NCBI RefSeq assembly: GCF_949987535.1
Contig: NC_080065.1
Location: 38,417,239 to 38,481,238, forward strand
Origin: Balaenoptera acutorostrata
Taxonomy: Eukaryota > Chordata > Mammalia > Artiodactyla > Balaenopteridae
DNA: 64,000 nt
Reading direction: 5' to 3'
Shown here: piece by piece, positions 47,990-61,514 of the stretch
Layout: each line of letters begins with the position of its first letter
Numbering within the stretch: position 1 is the first letter of the stretch
Position numbers and translations under genes: made by a program
The notes under the pieces: generated by a model
Database searches by the model: none
What the model was told of the DNA's origin: nothing
Seen by the model: only the letters and a program-made list of their open reading frames with translations

Positions 47990-49205
47990 GATTGGCATGA
48001 CTGAGGGGTTGGGAGAAGCTTGGAGCACAGCAACTAGGACTTGGAACTCATCAAAGGGCCGCAGATTCTACTCACCACATTGCAGACTCCATCAGGAAGC
48101 CCATTCATAAACCACTTTTGATGCCTTGCCTGTAGACTCCCCCAACTGGCCCATAGGCATCCCCAGTGTTCCACATACCTCACCCACACTCATATGGCCA
48201 GCTCTCTGCATATGCCTGCATGGACTGTGAGTATGAGCCTTTGCAGATGGCTTGAAAGCACACACAGAAAGCCAACACAGCTCTGCAGCATTGGGAGAAG
48301 GCACGCAAACTTGAGCACTTGACGGCACTTCTCCAAGGAAAACAAAAGAGAGGCTCTCAGCATTCAACCTGGCTTTGCAGGATCAAGAGAATGCATACAA
48401 TCTTAAGAATAACCCAAGAGGGAGGAGTAGGTGTGGAGTGGGTACATCCCATCCACAGAAAAGTTCTGAAAAAGCCTCAGAATCCCTAGTTGGGCTGACT
48501 TGTGAAGGTATTTCTCTCCTGAAGCCAGTGAGTAAAAACTGGAGGAGGTGATTCCTTCTTCAAATTCAAAGACAGCAATGCAAGACTTCAAGGAACACAC
48601 ACAGAAAAATAAAGGAAACGTGGTACCATCAAAGGAATAGAATAACTTTCTAGTAATCATCCACAATAAATTGGAGATCTATGAATTTTCTGACCAAGAA
48701 TTCAAAACAACTGTTTTAAGGAAGCTCAATCAGCTATAAGAAAACACTGACAGTTCAATGAAATCAGGTAAACAATAATGAATAAAATGAGAATTTCAAC
48801 AAAGAGAAATCATATAAAAGAACCGAACAGAAATTCTGGACCTGAAGAATACAGTGAATGAAATTAAATATAGGCAATTGTGAGTGTCAACACCAGACTT
48901 GATCAAGCAGAAGAAAGAATCTCTGAACTTAAAGGCAAGTCATTTGAAATAATCCATTCAGAGAAGAAAAAGAAGAATCAAAAGTAATGAAAAAGAGACT
49001 ATGAAATTTATGGGATACCATCAAGAGATCTGATGTATGAATTATGGGGGTCCCATAAAGAAAAGAGAGAGAAAAAGTGGCAGAAAGCTTATTTAAAGAA
49101 GTAACGGCTGAGAAGTTCCCAAATCTGGGGAGAGAATTGGACATGAAGGTACATGACACTCAAAAATCCCTAAACAGGTTCAACCTAAAAAGGTTTATAC
49201 TGAGA
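47990..49205 (+). mobile_element. Ancient L1M 5' UTR and ORF1 remnant
   Basis: From about 48640 the sequence is a decayed L1 ORF1: gaattttctgaccaagaatt, gcagaagaaagaatctctga, aattatgggggtcccataaa, ttcccaaatctggggagaga. Upstream, 47990-48640 is probably its 5' UTR (less certain). No frame is open. Interrupted at 49206. Confidence 0.6.
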
Positions 49206-50480
49206 CACATTATTACTTTAAAATTTATTTTATTCAAGTATGGTTAATTACAATGTTATATTAATTTCTACGGCAAATGATTCAGACATATATGTATATT
49301 CTTTTTCATGAGCTTTTCCATTATGGTTTGTGACAGGATATTGAATATAGTTCTCTGTGCTATACAGTTGGACCTTGTTGTTTATCTATTCTCTGTATAA
49401 TAGTTTGCAGCTGCTAATCCCAAACCCTGATCCATCCCTCTCCCACCCCCCTCTCCCCCTTGGCAACTACAAGTCTGTTCTCTATGTCTGTGAGTCTGTT
49501 TCATAGATAAGTTCATTTGTGTCATATTTTAGATTCCACATATAAGTGATATCATATGGTATTTGTCTTTCTCCTTCTGACTTACTTCACTTAGTATGAT
49601 AATCTCTAAGCCCATCCATGTTGCTACAAATGGCATTATTTCATTCTATTTTATGGCTGAGTAGTATTCTACTGTATATATGTATGACATCTTTATCCAT
49701 TCATCTCTTGATGGACACTTAGATTTTTTTCATGCCTTGACTGTTGTGAATAGTGCTGCTATGAACATAGGGGCGCATGTTCTTTTTGAATTATAGTTTT
49801 GTACAGATATATGCTCAGGAGTGGGATTGCTGGATAATATGGCAACTCTATTTTTAGTTTTTTGAGGAACCTCCATACTGTTTTCCACAATGGCTGCACA
49901 AATTTACATTCCCACAAACAGTGTAGGAGAGTTCCCTGTTCTTCGTACCCTCTCCAGCATTTGTTTTTTGTCTACTTTTCAGTGATGGTCATTCTGACCA
50001 GTGTGATGTGGTACCTCATTGTAGTTTTGATTTGCATTTCTCTAATAATTAGCGATGTTGAGCATCTTTTCATGTGCTCGTTGACCATCTGTATGTCTTC
50101 TTTGGAGAAATATCTGTTTAAGTCTTCTGCCCATTTTTGATTGGGTTATTTGTTTTCTGTTGAATTATATGAGCTGTTTGTATATTTTGGAAATTAAGCC
50201 ATTGTCGGTTGCATCATTTGCAAATGTTTTCTCCCAGTCCATAGATTGTCTTTTTATTTTGTTTCTGGTTTCTTTTGCTGTACAAAAACTTGTAAGTTTG
50301 ATTAGGTCCTATTTGTTTATTTTTGCTTTTATTTCTATTGTCTAGGGAGACTGACCTAAGAAAACATTGGTACGATTTATGTCAGAAAATGTTTTGCCCA
50401 TGTTCTCTTCTAGGAATTTTATGGTAACATGTCTTATATTTAAGTCTTTAAGCCATTTTGGGTTTATTTTTGATACACAA
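49206..50480 (-). mobile_element. 5'-truncated L1 nested in L1M
   Basis: The plus strand shows the reverse complement of an L1 3' UTR (gttctctgtgctatacagtt) and the ORF2 C-terminus (gtgggattgctggataatat, ctccagcatttgttttttg, tttctctaataattag). The 92-codon plus-strand frame at 49862 is the shadow of ORF2. It separates L1M parts 47990-49205 and 50485-50716. Confidence 0.88.
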
Positions 50481-50484
50481 AATA

Positions 50485-50716
50485 TAATGAGAAAATAGTC
50501 AAATCATGCCACTACAGAAAGTCATCAAATCACAAAAGAAGATAGCAAAAGAAGAACAAAGGAACTACAGAAAACTCAGAAAACAGTAAGATGGTATTAG
50601 TAAGTACTCACCTATAAATAATTACTTTAAATGTATGATCACTGAAATATTATTTAAAATAGCCAAATATGGAAACAACCTAAGTGTCCACTGATAGATC
50701 AATGGATAAAGAAGTT
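50485..50716 (+). mobile_element. Ancient L1M fragment
   Basis: caaatcacaaaagaagatag and cacctataaataattacttt are L1M ORF1/ORF2 border sequence, then tatggaaacaacctaagtgt and caatggataaagaag from the ORF2 C-terminus. A deletion of most of ORF2 is implied between the two. Confidence 0.65.
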
Positions 50717-50935
50717 CTTTTTGATTTAAGGTCATGGAGATATTTTCCTACACCCTCTACCCAATATCCCCAACCCCATCCTGGATGATTTTGAAATAAA
50801 TCTGAGACATATCATGAAATCCATAAATATTTTAGTATATATCTCCAAAAAAATAAGGAATCTTAAAAAAGATAAATCCACAATACCATTATCAAGCCTA
50901 AAAAGGTAAAAATAACTCATTAATATTATCAAGTA
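50717..50935. mobile_element. Ancient L1-like 3' UTR fragment (tentative)
   Basis: attttgaaataaatctgaga, tccataaatattttagtata, ccacaataccattatcaagc have the look of an old L1ME/L1MC 3' region. Orientation and family are not certain. Confidence 0.4.
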
Positions 50936-51639
50936 AAGCAGCAGCTTATTTCTGAGTAGAAATGATTAGGACTGAATGTGGTAATGGTCTTAAGAAAAGA
51001 ACTAATGAGCTGTGGGAGTTCAGGGAAGGGGGATGGGTAGTTTCCAGCATTAAAGAACAACTTACCCAGGGGAAAGGATTATGTTTAGGACATCTCACAA
51101 CTGTTTGTTTTCAGCTTTTCTCGGAAAAGTGGTTCTGAAATAGTACACAGGGGGAAGTCCCTCTTCTGCATCGAATACTTGCGGATATTGTGTTCTTTCC
51201 CTTAGTAAGTAGGAAATAACAGAGAGAGGGATTCAGTTGACAGCAAGGAAGTTGTACATTTACAATTTAGACAAATTCTGAGCATTCAAAGCCAAATTCT
51301 AATAATTCCAATATGGAACTTATCTTCATATTCATCTTCCCAGTTGAAAGTATTCTCTTTCCCCTGGTTTAAAATCTTATCTCTAACCATTGAAGGTATC
51401 TTTAAATTGCTTGCTTGAGACAAGGCTGTCTGGAATCATGTATTACCAAAATATACCAAACATTTTCCCGTGCCTTCCAGTCTCCCTAGTGTTTCTGAAA
51501 GATTTATTCAGGTCAGGTCTAGCACTAAAATTTAATATCTAAAGATAGGTGAGAGGATGTTTTTCTTTATATAACTTTCACCTTTTAGGAAGTCAGAATG
51601 CATTAGGTTAGAAAGCAAAATTTAAAAAAAAACAGATAA
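50936..51639. other. Intergenic, no recognised feature
   Basis: No gene or confident repeat seen. Confidence 0.4.
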
Positions 51640-52500
51640 AAAACCTATTCCAGTAAATAATGATAGTATTGGATTATAACCTATAGACAAAATATTCATG
51701 AATCCATATTGATATAATCAAATAAGTAAATAAATGGGGTAGAAGGGAGAGCTCCTCCTTGCAACAGAATCCCAATGAATAAACATAAAAGGAATGATAT
51801 AAATAGAAAATCACCTTTAGGTGATCACCATAATAATACTTTTTGCAAAGAAAACCATTGATAGATGTTAAAATTGTCGAGTGACATATAATGGAAAATA
51901 GAATATCTGCAGAGTCTCGAAGTATCTCACTGTATATTACTTAATTACAAAAGGAAAAAGAGTAACTTTACAGTGGGGAGCCATGGCAGGATTCTGGTTA
52001 ACCAAGGTTGGCATCATCAATAATAAAATATACTAGCATCATAAACTCTCAACATGATGTTCCTAGAAGGGACAAACAACATTTCTATGGTATTCTTATT
52101 CAAAATACGTAACTTTAAAGAGGGACAGTTTTCAACATACTGACCAAAACGTCTCAAAATTGTCAAGGTTATGAAAGACAAGGAAATACTGAGGAACTAT
52201 CACAGATTGGAGGAGACCAAGGGCACATGACAGCTAAATGCAACATGAAATCCTGGATTGGATCCTGAAATAGCAAAAGGACAGCAGTGAGAAAACTGGG
52301 AAATCCGAACAAGGTCTGTAGATTAAATGCATCATGGTGCCAATATTAGTTTTCTGGTTTTGATAATTGTATCATAGTTATGTAAGATGTTAACATTGGG
52401 AAAAACTCAATGGGAAATTTTTGTGCTATGTTTGCAACTTTTCTTTAAATCTAAAATTGTTTCAAAATAAAAAGTTAAACATTAAGGGGAAAAAAAAACT
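51640..52500 (+). mobile_element. L1ME 3' UTR
   Basis: aaatatgaatccatattgat-like blocks, gaatatctgcagagtctcga, agacaaggaaatactgagga, gacagctaaatgcaacatga, tcctggattggatcctgaaa, ttgataattgtatcatagtt and a closing tttcaaaataaaaagtt. This is the long L1ME 3' UTR in order. Confidence 0.75.
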
Positions 52501-52590
52501 CTTCCAACAGTACACAAGTATATCCTGGCTTGGGTGAATCCATTTACAAACATCTTACCCTTTGGATGGCTGGGCTGGGCTGGGCCATAT

Positions 52591-53850
52591 TAGAACAGAG
52601 GAAAATTTTTTTTTTTAATTAACATCTTTATTGGAGTATAATTGCTGTACAATGTTGCGTTAGTTTCTGCTGTATAACAAAGTGAATCAGCTATATGTAT
52701 ACATATATCTGCACATGCCCTCCCTCTCATGTCTCCCTCCCATCCTCCTTATCCCACTCCTCTAGGTGGTCACAAAGCACTGAGCTGATCTCCCTGTGCC
52801 ATGCAGCTGCTTCCCACTATCTATTTTACATTTCATAGTGTATATATGTCAATGCCACTTTCTCACTTCTTCCCAGCTTACCCTTCCCCCTCCCAGTGTC
52901 CTCAAGTCCATTCTCTACGTCTGCATCTTTATTCTTGTCCTGCTCCTAGGTTCATCAGAACCTTTTTTTTTTTTTAGATTCCATACATATGTGTTAGCAT
53001 ATGTTATTTTTTTGCTCTTTCTTACTTCACTTTGTATGACAGACTCTAGGTCCATCCACCTCACTACAAATAACTCAATTTCATTTCTTTTTATGGCTGA
53101 GTAATATTCCATTGTATATATGTGCCACATCTTCTTTATCCCTTCATCTGTCGATGGACACCTAGGTTGTTTCCATGTCCTGGCTATTGTAAATAGTGCT
53201 GCAATGAACATTGGGGTACATGACTCTTTTTGAATTATGGTTTTCTCAGGGTATATGCCCAGTAGTGGGATTGCTGGGTCATATGGTAATTCTTTTTTTA
53301 GTTTTTTGAGGAACCTCCATACTGTTCTCCATAGTGGCTGTATCAATTTACATTCCCACCAAGAGTACAAGAGGGTTCCCTTTTCTCCACATCCTCTCCA
53401 GCATTTATTGTTTGTAGATTTTTTGATGATGGCCATACTGGCTGGTGTGAGATGATACCTCATTGTAGTTTTGATTTGCATTTCTCTAATAATTAATGAT
53501 GTTGAGCATTCTTTCATGTATTTGTTGGCAATCAGTATATCTTCTTTGGAGAAATGTCTATTTAGATCTTCTATTTTTGGACTGGGTTGTTTGTTTTTTT
53601 GATATTGAGCTGCATGAGCTGCTTGTATATTTTGGAGATTAATCCTTTGTCAGTTGCTTCATTTGCAAATATTTTGTCCCATTCTGAGGGTTGTCTTTTT
53701 GTCTTGTTTATGGTTTCCTTTGCTGTGCAAAAGCTTTTAAGTTTCATTAGGTCCCATTTGTTTATTTATTTTTTTATTTCCATTTCTCTAGGAGGTGGGT
53801 CAAAAGGATCTTGCTGTGATTTATGTCATAGAGTAGAACAGAGGAAATTT
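52591..53850 (-). mobile_element. 5'-truncated L1 with TSDs
   Basis: The body 52609-53833 (1.2 kb) holds the poly(A) (T run at 52609-52616), the 3' UTR with ccaataaagatgtt, and the ORF2 C-terminal 400 codons, partly open at 52915-53517 (200 codons). Flanks tagaacagaggaaaattt (52591-52608) and tagaacagaggaaattt (53834-53850) differ by one A. Clear target-primed insertion. Confidence 0.94.
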
Positions 53851-54117
53851 GCTCTGCAGAGCAAAGCATTTTCTTGGAGATCTCTAACTCACTAAATGCT
53901 GTGAAGCCTTCAGAACAAACAACAGAATAGTAAATGTTGGGAAATGTTTCTTTTATGCTCCATGCAGGGTTTAGAGCACCTCTGGGAGTAGTTTTTGTTT
54001 TTTCTCGAATAGTTGGAGACATAAGGAGCCATTCTTAGGCATGACTGTGGACTAGAGGAAGCCTTCTATGCCATAGGCAGACTTTCTGGTCCCTGACTCT
54101 TTTGTTTTCTTTTTTCT
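53851..54117. other. Intergenic, short unique stretch between L1 pieces
   Basis: No feature recognised. Confidence 0.4.
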
Positions 54118-54312
54118 TTTTTTAAAATTTTTATTGGAGTACAGTTGATTTACAATGTTGTGTTAGTTTCAGGTATACAGCAGAGTGAATCACTTATACA
54201 TATACATATGTCCACTCTTTTTTTTTTTTTCAGATTCTTTCCCCATATAGGCCATTACAGAGTATTGAGTAGAGTTCTCTGTGCTACACAGCAGCTTCTT
54301 ATTAGTTATCTA
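54118..54312 (-). mobile_element. L1 3' end fragment, truncated
   Basis: tttttattggagtacagttg, atttacaatgttgtgttagt, tcaggtatacagcagagtga, gttctctgtgctacacagca are the reverse complement of the L1 3' UTR. About 195 bp. Confidence 0.85.
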
Positions 54313-55204
54313 TATTAACCTTGAGCATCTTGATCATCCCTTACTCTTCCCTCCATCCTACTCTTAATACACTCCCTAGACACTAACCTCTGAAGTAAAA
54401 GTAAAGCAAGCACAAGTCAGAAAAAAATCTCATAAAATATGCACACATGAGTGTACGCATGTGTGTCTATAGTTTAGGCAGTTCTAATGCCATCAAATAT
54501 CCAAACTTCTACTTCTCCATCCACAGGGGAGCAGCAAAACTGTAGTCATGTAAGTTTGTACCTACTGCTGTAGCGTCTCCCTTTCTGCCCCTTTTCTCTT
54601 TAAATGGCATACCACTCATCTGCCATTTCCATTTTACACAACTAGCTCTTCCCTGCTTTGCTTTCACATCCATTTCTAAAGAAGAAAGAGATCCAATAGC
54701 TTAATTATATTGACAGAATGTCTGTCACACTAATATAATGTTCCTTTCCTTTCATGGACAGCCTGAATATTTTAAGGGCTTGGGAAATTACACTTCAGGC
54801 CAAAAATGATGCTAAGCCTTACCCTGACCCCCATGAGCAGGAAATGCTCCTGGCCGCACCAATATCTTGAGGTAGGGGCAGGACTTTCAGGTCGACTGCC
54901 TTGGAATGAGACCTCTGACTTAGAAAGTTCATGAGGAAGTCTCCCAATAAAGCTCCGTGCCACCCTGAACCCTCACAGCCAAAGTGGAATCTGGGAGACA
55001 ATTTGATCTGCCTCTGTGGACTGTCCAATTTAGATGTGTGAATCATCGAAAGAAAGCCCTATATACTCATCCCCAGCTGCTTTCAGCCTTGTTCACTAGT
55101 GCTGTCTCTGGGGATGGCATATGTGGAAACAATATCAGGAGATCCCCCTATCTTACTAATTGATAAAAAGATATTTGAGAACAAAGACTGAGATTGCTAT
55201 GACT
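54313..55204. other. Intergenic, no confident feature
   Basis: 54780-55100 has a locally distinct composition with an aataaagctccgtgccacc context (54947) that might be the end of an old LTR. No further support. Confidence 0.35.
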
Positions 55205-55450
55205 ACTGATTTTTTAATAGTTCAATCTTTATCATGCGTTTCTGACCTCCCTACTCTTCTTCCCCCTACCACTGTTGTTACAATAGTATGATTAATCTAC
55301 AGTCCTTATTAGAATTTCACCAGTTATCCCATTACTGTCCTTTTCCTATTCCAGAATCCAATCCAGGATCCACACTGGATGTAGTTATCATGTCTCCTTG
55401 GCCTCCTCCAATCTCCAAATACCTTTGGGTGCTTTCTTTCCTTTGACCCC
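55205..55450 (-). mobile_element. L1ME 3' UTR fragment
   Basis: aatttcaccagttatcccat, aatccaatccaggatccaca, gtagttatcatgtctccttg, cctcctccaatctccaaata is the reverse complement of the sequence family at 52160-52270 (gattggaggagacc...catgacagctaaatgcaac). Confidence 0.65.
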
Positions 55451-57149
55451 AGCAAGACTGTAATTTACAAAGCTGAGTTTCATTGACTCTTAGTGCGGCA
55501 TGGACCAGTGGAGTCTATACAACAAGCTGCCATGCTGCAGGTGAACATGGAGCTGTCACGCAGGACTGCTTTGCTTCTCGCACGTCTCCACTTTGCCTAA
55601 TAGGAGAGCTCTGAAATCAAGGAGGTCTGGGGACTTAGACCAAAATTTCAAGCTATAAGCACAAGGTAGTTTTGAAGTCTCATGATTAATCTTTAAAGTT
55701 TTCAGGGATTTTATATTTTACTCAAAATTCTGCATATTTATTTTTAATTCAGAAAGAATTCTTCCTTAAATTTTATAACAAAATTAACATGGCAGGAAGT
55801 TGTACCATGTTTATTCCCTGACTTGAAATGTTCATTGTTCATCCCTGCATACTTCAGTCTGAGAAGCTCAAACAGCGTCATTTTACCATTTCAGAAGTCT
55901 GACTGGATTACACAAGCCATCACAACTAAATGCTGGTGTCCAGCCGCCACCTACAGCACTGTCCCTATAGGCGAATGCCTTCCAAGTTGCAAACAACTGA
56001 CTTACAAATTTTGGCTCACAATCTACTTATAAGTTGGGAACTGTTTGTTCTAATACAATATCCTTGCCACAGGGTATGTCATCACAACAAACGGTTCTTT
56101 TAATTTCTGTGAAAACGCACCACTTCTTCAAGTTATATGTTGATTTTTTTTTTTTTCCTCTAGATATCAAATGGCCTTCAAGCAGAGTTTCCCAGTATGA
56201 CTATCTAGTTGGGAAAACAGTCTGACAACAACAAAAAGAAGATACATGAAAAAGCAAGATTGAACAGAACTCATTTATAAGCAAGGCCCTTTGCTTCTGT
56301 ACTCTGTCCTTCAGCTTCAGAATTCAATTTTCCTACTCAATTTTCTGCTGTTCAAATGATGCAGTCATTTCGTTGCTTGGATATAGATGGTAGGCTCCAG
56401 CTCTGAAAGCAACAAAGTTGGTGAAAATCTCACAGGAAGCCAAGCTCTTCTTTGTCTTTTGTCAAGGCCCTTTGTAGTTTCAAAATGATCAAAAGCGAGT
56501 GCAGGTGAAAAGCAAACACTGCGGTGAGTGAAGCAAAGGGCAAGCCCTGGAAATTTTATTCTCCTTGGAAGACAGGTTTTACTGAAGGGAGAGTTGGGGG
56601 GCGGGTATTGTACCCTGAGGTCACTGGAGTTGAATTTTGAACTTCCCAGACCCATTTTAGAATTGGGTCAATGCTGTTATTGGTTCTTGGCTACGGGAAA
56701 CTTCTGTCAGAGGGGATATATTTTCTTCCCCTTAAATGATTTTTTTTTCTAATCCTGCTGCTTCCCCTCCTTCAGGTATCATGCTTGAGGAGAGTGACAT
56801 CATCTATGTGGCAGTGCTTTCCGGGTTCCTTACAGATGGAGGTAATTGCAGATGGAAAACATAACACAGGAGGAGACTACCGGTGACCATGAGAATTTAA
56901 AAGCTGGCATGCGTAGATCATAATGCTCTCTGAAAATCTGACTTCCTGAGTAACTTCCAGTTCTTTCAAGATGGAATGTTCTCTGTCTTCACTTATGATT
57001 TGGGATAATTGGATGCCTTAAGGGAGCCTTGAGACATATTGTATTGAAAGAGCCTCGCCTGTGTGCGTGACTCATGCCAAAATAGAAGTAGATTAAACTT
57101 CATGTCACTGGCATCAAATTCCTAGCCTCTGAGAGTTTATCTTTTATAT
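55451..57149. other. Intergenic, no recognised feature
   Basis: Unique-looking. Antiparallel open frames of 96 codons (56365-56655) and 74 codons (56528-56752) overlap without domains. Confidence 0.4.
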
Positions 57150-57493
57150 TAGGGGTCTGCAAACTACAGCCCTCCAGCCAGATCTGGCCCATGGCCTTGT
57201 GCGTTTTTTTGTTGTTATTCAGCCTACCAGTTAAGAATTTTTTAAATACTTTTAAATGGTTGCGGAAAAACAAAAATATTTTGTGACACGTGAAACTTAC
57301 TTGAAATTCAGATTTAAGTGTACTAGAATATAATTTTATTGGAAACACACCCATGCCCATTCATTTATGTGTGGCTTTTGGCTGCTTTCGTGTAACAACT
57401 TCAGAGTTGAGTAGTTGCAATAGAAACCATGTGGCCTGCAAAGCTTAAAATATTAACTATTTGGCCCCTTTTGGGAAAACTTTGTCAACCCTT
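57150..57493 (+). mobile_element. MER1-type hAT-Charlie transposon
   Basis: Left end aggggtctgcaaactacagc, right end ttgtcaacccttg, with internal ccagatctggcccatggcc, ttttattggaaacacaccca and ctgcaaagcttaaaatatt. Terminal inverted repeats and length fit MER1. Non-coding. Confidence 0.85.
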
Positions 57494-60400
57494 GTTCCAT
57501 ATCCACTGAGAATTCGCTTTTGCTCAGTGATGTGCAGCAAGAAGGTGGGCATGTCTGGGGCAGGGGACACACATAAGGGAGTGGGGGGCAGGCCAGGGGA
57601 AGCATGAGGAGCTTTAGAAGACATGCTTGCCAGTGTCACCGGCTGTCTGCAGCTAAAGCTGCTCTTTGCTTTGCTCTAAAGAATTGTATGTATATTTTTA
57701 ATAAAAGGAACAAAGATCCCAGTAAAAGTTGGATAAATTAGGATACAGAAAAGGAAATAGCTGTCTCTGTACCATAGTCATGCATTTTTCTCTATCTCTG
57801 ACTCTTACTCTCTGCCTCACTATCTTTTGTGGTTCCTCTTGAAATGAGAATTGTAAGAGGAGGAAGAGGAAGAGAGACAGAAAGAGAGAAAGAATTTTAG
57901 ATGAAAGCAGAGGACTCAGGTAATTGAGTAGAGGACAAAGGAGCCATCAAAGTGAGAACGGTAGAGATAAAGATTACGGAGTAGTGAGAAGGGCCTTACA
58001 AACAAGCTCTGAGCCATGGATGGTGGCATCCTCTATTCCTGCTACAAATTAAGCTTTCTAAGCGGAGGCCATAGAGACTTTATTAATTGACTGATTGACT
58101 GGAATAAAGATCAAGAAAATAAGGATGTAGAAAGCGGGGTGGAAGTGAGACATGGCATCAAAAATTAATTTTGCTAGCTGTTTTGTGACAAAAAGTAGTT
58201 TTTTTTTTAACTTGTTGCCATTGGACTCTAGATTCAAATAAAAGCTTGTACATGAGCCTACTATATAGATGACATAAAGGTGGACCAGCAGGGACTTAAG
58301 CTGGCCTGACCTCCAGCCACGCACACTCCCCTCCCTTCATCAGGGATTTCCACAGGGATTTCACGGCGCGTGCACGCGTGTGCTCTCTCTCTCCCAAGAA
58401 TAATCGCCACTTTCTCATTTGGGGGTGGGGGAGGGGTCATTCTGACGTTATGGGAGTCATTTTGAATCTAATTAACAGGAAGAGGGAGGACATGAACGTG
58501 CGTTTGCAGCCTTTGTCCACACTGGACTTGTATAACTGCCATAAAGTGGTTTGCAGTTTGGTAATCACACAGATAAATTCACAGCTCACACATTTTTAAA
58601 CTATGTTGTAATTCTCCCATGAAACCCAAAAACACTAAGGAAAGGGTTAGCTTATGATGCATATGAAGCAGACGTAGGTTTGTTTCATTTGGTGTTGGGC
58701 AACTTTTTAGGGCATCAGACACCTAGAAGAAGAGGACCATTAATCCCTAATTTTAAAATAACAGCATTAGCAGCACAGGGACTACCACGCCCTGGAGTGA
58801 ACAGGACTCTTTGTAACCTTAATCCATGGCAGATTTAGATTTATAAAGGCATTTGCCATTTGTGTTGAACAAGTCAGTGTGAACAATTAAGGATCAATTT
58901 GCTGACAAATGTGCCAAGATAACAACTGGTCTTCCTTTTAAGAGTTTTCCATCCTTTTTCATTCTGTGGCACACAGGTCAACTTGTTAGAAGACCAGAAG
59001 ACATGGGGTTTTCTGCACCCTCCTTGCCATTTACTTGTTCAGACCACACAAACCAACCACATTAGAAAACACACACAAATGTGCCAAGAACTCCTGCCTC
59101 TCTCTCCATCACATTTGTAGCCACCTTTTCCTAATGGAGCATGGAATTCCATAACCTCAGGGAACATCGGGGCTACTTCAAAACACTCCCAAATGTTCTA
59201 GAAAATGGATTTGGACCTCGCTTATTATTTTGCCTTGAGAAATGCATTACCAACATTTGTGCTCAAAGAGGTTGTTCTACTGCCCTGAAACATTGCCTTG
59301 GAAATAAATGTACAGTGAGGAGCAGACAACTGAAGCCCTCTACCCCTCCAGCCTCACCTCTTCCCTGTGGTTAAAGGAAGCATTATACTTCCCATCAGCT
59401 CTACACCAAAATCAACAGGAAGAAAAACGTTAAGCACAGAATATGAATTATCTACTATTTACATAAAGAAGACTCCCCTAAGGATCCCATTAACATTTAA
59501 TGTATTTCAAAAGACAACCACATGACTTCTGGGTAGGCAAATATCTAAATCAACAGATGTTCAAGTTAACATAGGGAATCACAGCCTCATGCTGAAAATA
59601 GGACCTCTATAATTCAGCTCCAGTGTGGGCTAAAATCATGGAGTCCACAGAAAGCTCTCCTAAATAATTCAGTCAGGATGATCATTAATGACTTGTAGGG
59701 CTTATGGTCTCTGAATAACAGTTCTTTGTGAAAGGCAGAAGTTGGAGGGAAATGTTATTACTCTTGCATAGGTTGTTAAACTTGAACAAAAATATAAGAA
59801 GTAATATCAGCATGAAATGACTGTTTTTCTTGTGCAGAAACTCTTATCAAAATCAAAACCTTACTTTGGAGCAGTAATAAATCTGCTCCTGATTTGCTCT
59901 GCCTGGAGTTTGAGCAGTTATCAGATGATTATGCCTCAAATAGATTTTCAGGGTTCCACTTCCCTGTACCAAACAGCAAAGGGATATTTCATGCTCCACT
60001 ACTTAACTGAGCATCCTGTTCCTATATGAAAGCTTAAGAAGGTCAGAGAAATTTAGAAAGATTAAATGCATTATGACTCTGGAAATAAATTGTTAGGGCA
60101 GAGAAATGCTTGAAAACCTCATGACTCTTTTGCAGTAATGTCTAGTTTAGAGGTTGTATGGGGTAGGAGAGTTATGTTTGAGGAGGAAGAGTTGAATGTG
60201 GAGGAAGGAAGAAAGCCATAATGTACAGAGTTAAATGATGGTGGGTTATTACTTGACAGTAAGTTTGAAATGGTTCCAAAGAATAGTAAATGAAAAGGCT
60301 AATGTGGGAAAGGTTTGACATTATTAGTGAACATGATGACTGATGGGAGGCTTCCTCCAGGAGGACCTAGACAATACACTGGCTTTAAAAGCAGACCTGA

Positions 60401-61514
60401 GTGTTGCACAGATGAAGGGAGCTCAAGCTTAAAGAGGTCTTTACAATTTTCAGTAATAACTAGGCAGAAAGACTCATAATCCACAGGACAATGGTATTTT
60501 TGTAGCCTGTAGGAGGACAGCAACTCACAGTGCTGTAGCAAGGTAGAAAATGCAGAAAGAGGCTAAGCAAAGTGCAGAAGGCAGCGAATTCAAATTCAAA
60601 GTAATCACAACTCCAGTAGCTGTATGTTGCTCTCTGGTAACGTCTCTGATAGTCAATTGATAGTCAAGTTTTTATGGAATATAAACCATAGACCCACTAC
60701 AGAGCAAGGTGCTGTGAGACAAAAGCCCAAGGGTTTAAGGTCTAGCTCAGAACACAGAGCCATTTAATGAACCAAAATGTATATAATAATATATCAGATT
60801 ATGTGTATGTGATACTAATAATTTGAAGTTCAGAATAAATATAACAAAGTGTCAATTATTGCTATAGACAGAAAATGGGCTGAGTTCACCAGGGAAGGCT
60901 TTAAGAGAAGTAATTTAGGAAAGATTTCTCAAGAATGGATGCAGTGGTTCAATAAACCCTCCTTTAATTTTGATTTTGAAGCATAATGGTCTTCATTTCT
61001 GTTGCCCACATTGTAATAAAAGCCTAACCTAATGGTGTGACTCTAAGAATGGGAACTGCAGACAGAGTATAAGGATGTAAGCTTTGTGAGGCTGTGAGAT
61101 AAATATTTCACTTGGATGCAATTTGCAATTTTTATGCATATAGCTTTCCTGAGAGTGTGATTGAAATTAGAAAATCTAGAAGAGAGAGGGAGAGGTCTAT
61201 TCTCAGAGAACAAAAAAATTCTAAAATTCTTTTTGTACAGAAAGAATACTGCAGCTTCTTAACCCCTGAATGTCATACATTTTGAACATGTATGACAAAA
61301 AGATTAAACATTAATAATATACAATGAAAATTAATTTTATAAATGTATTTATTACCTCAAATTCTAGTTTTCTTAGTTTAACTGAAGTCATATTTAATAA
61401 AAAGAAAAAAATTTTAATGAAGAAAAATGGAACACCTGATGGTAGTTTGCAAAAGATGGAAAGGAGATTATGATGATAACTTTGGTAATGTTCTAGAAAT
61501 TATTTTTAATAGAC
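57494..61514. other. Intergenic, largest repeat-poor stretch
   Basis: 4 kb without a confident repeat. Purine-rich run at 57848-57900, CpG-containing cgcgtgcacgcgtg at about 58365-58380, and a conserved-looking block at 58850-58960. Open frames of up to 88 codons show no domain. No splice-bounded exon candidate stood out. Confidence 0.4.
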
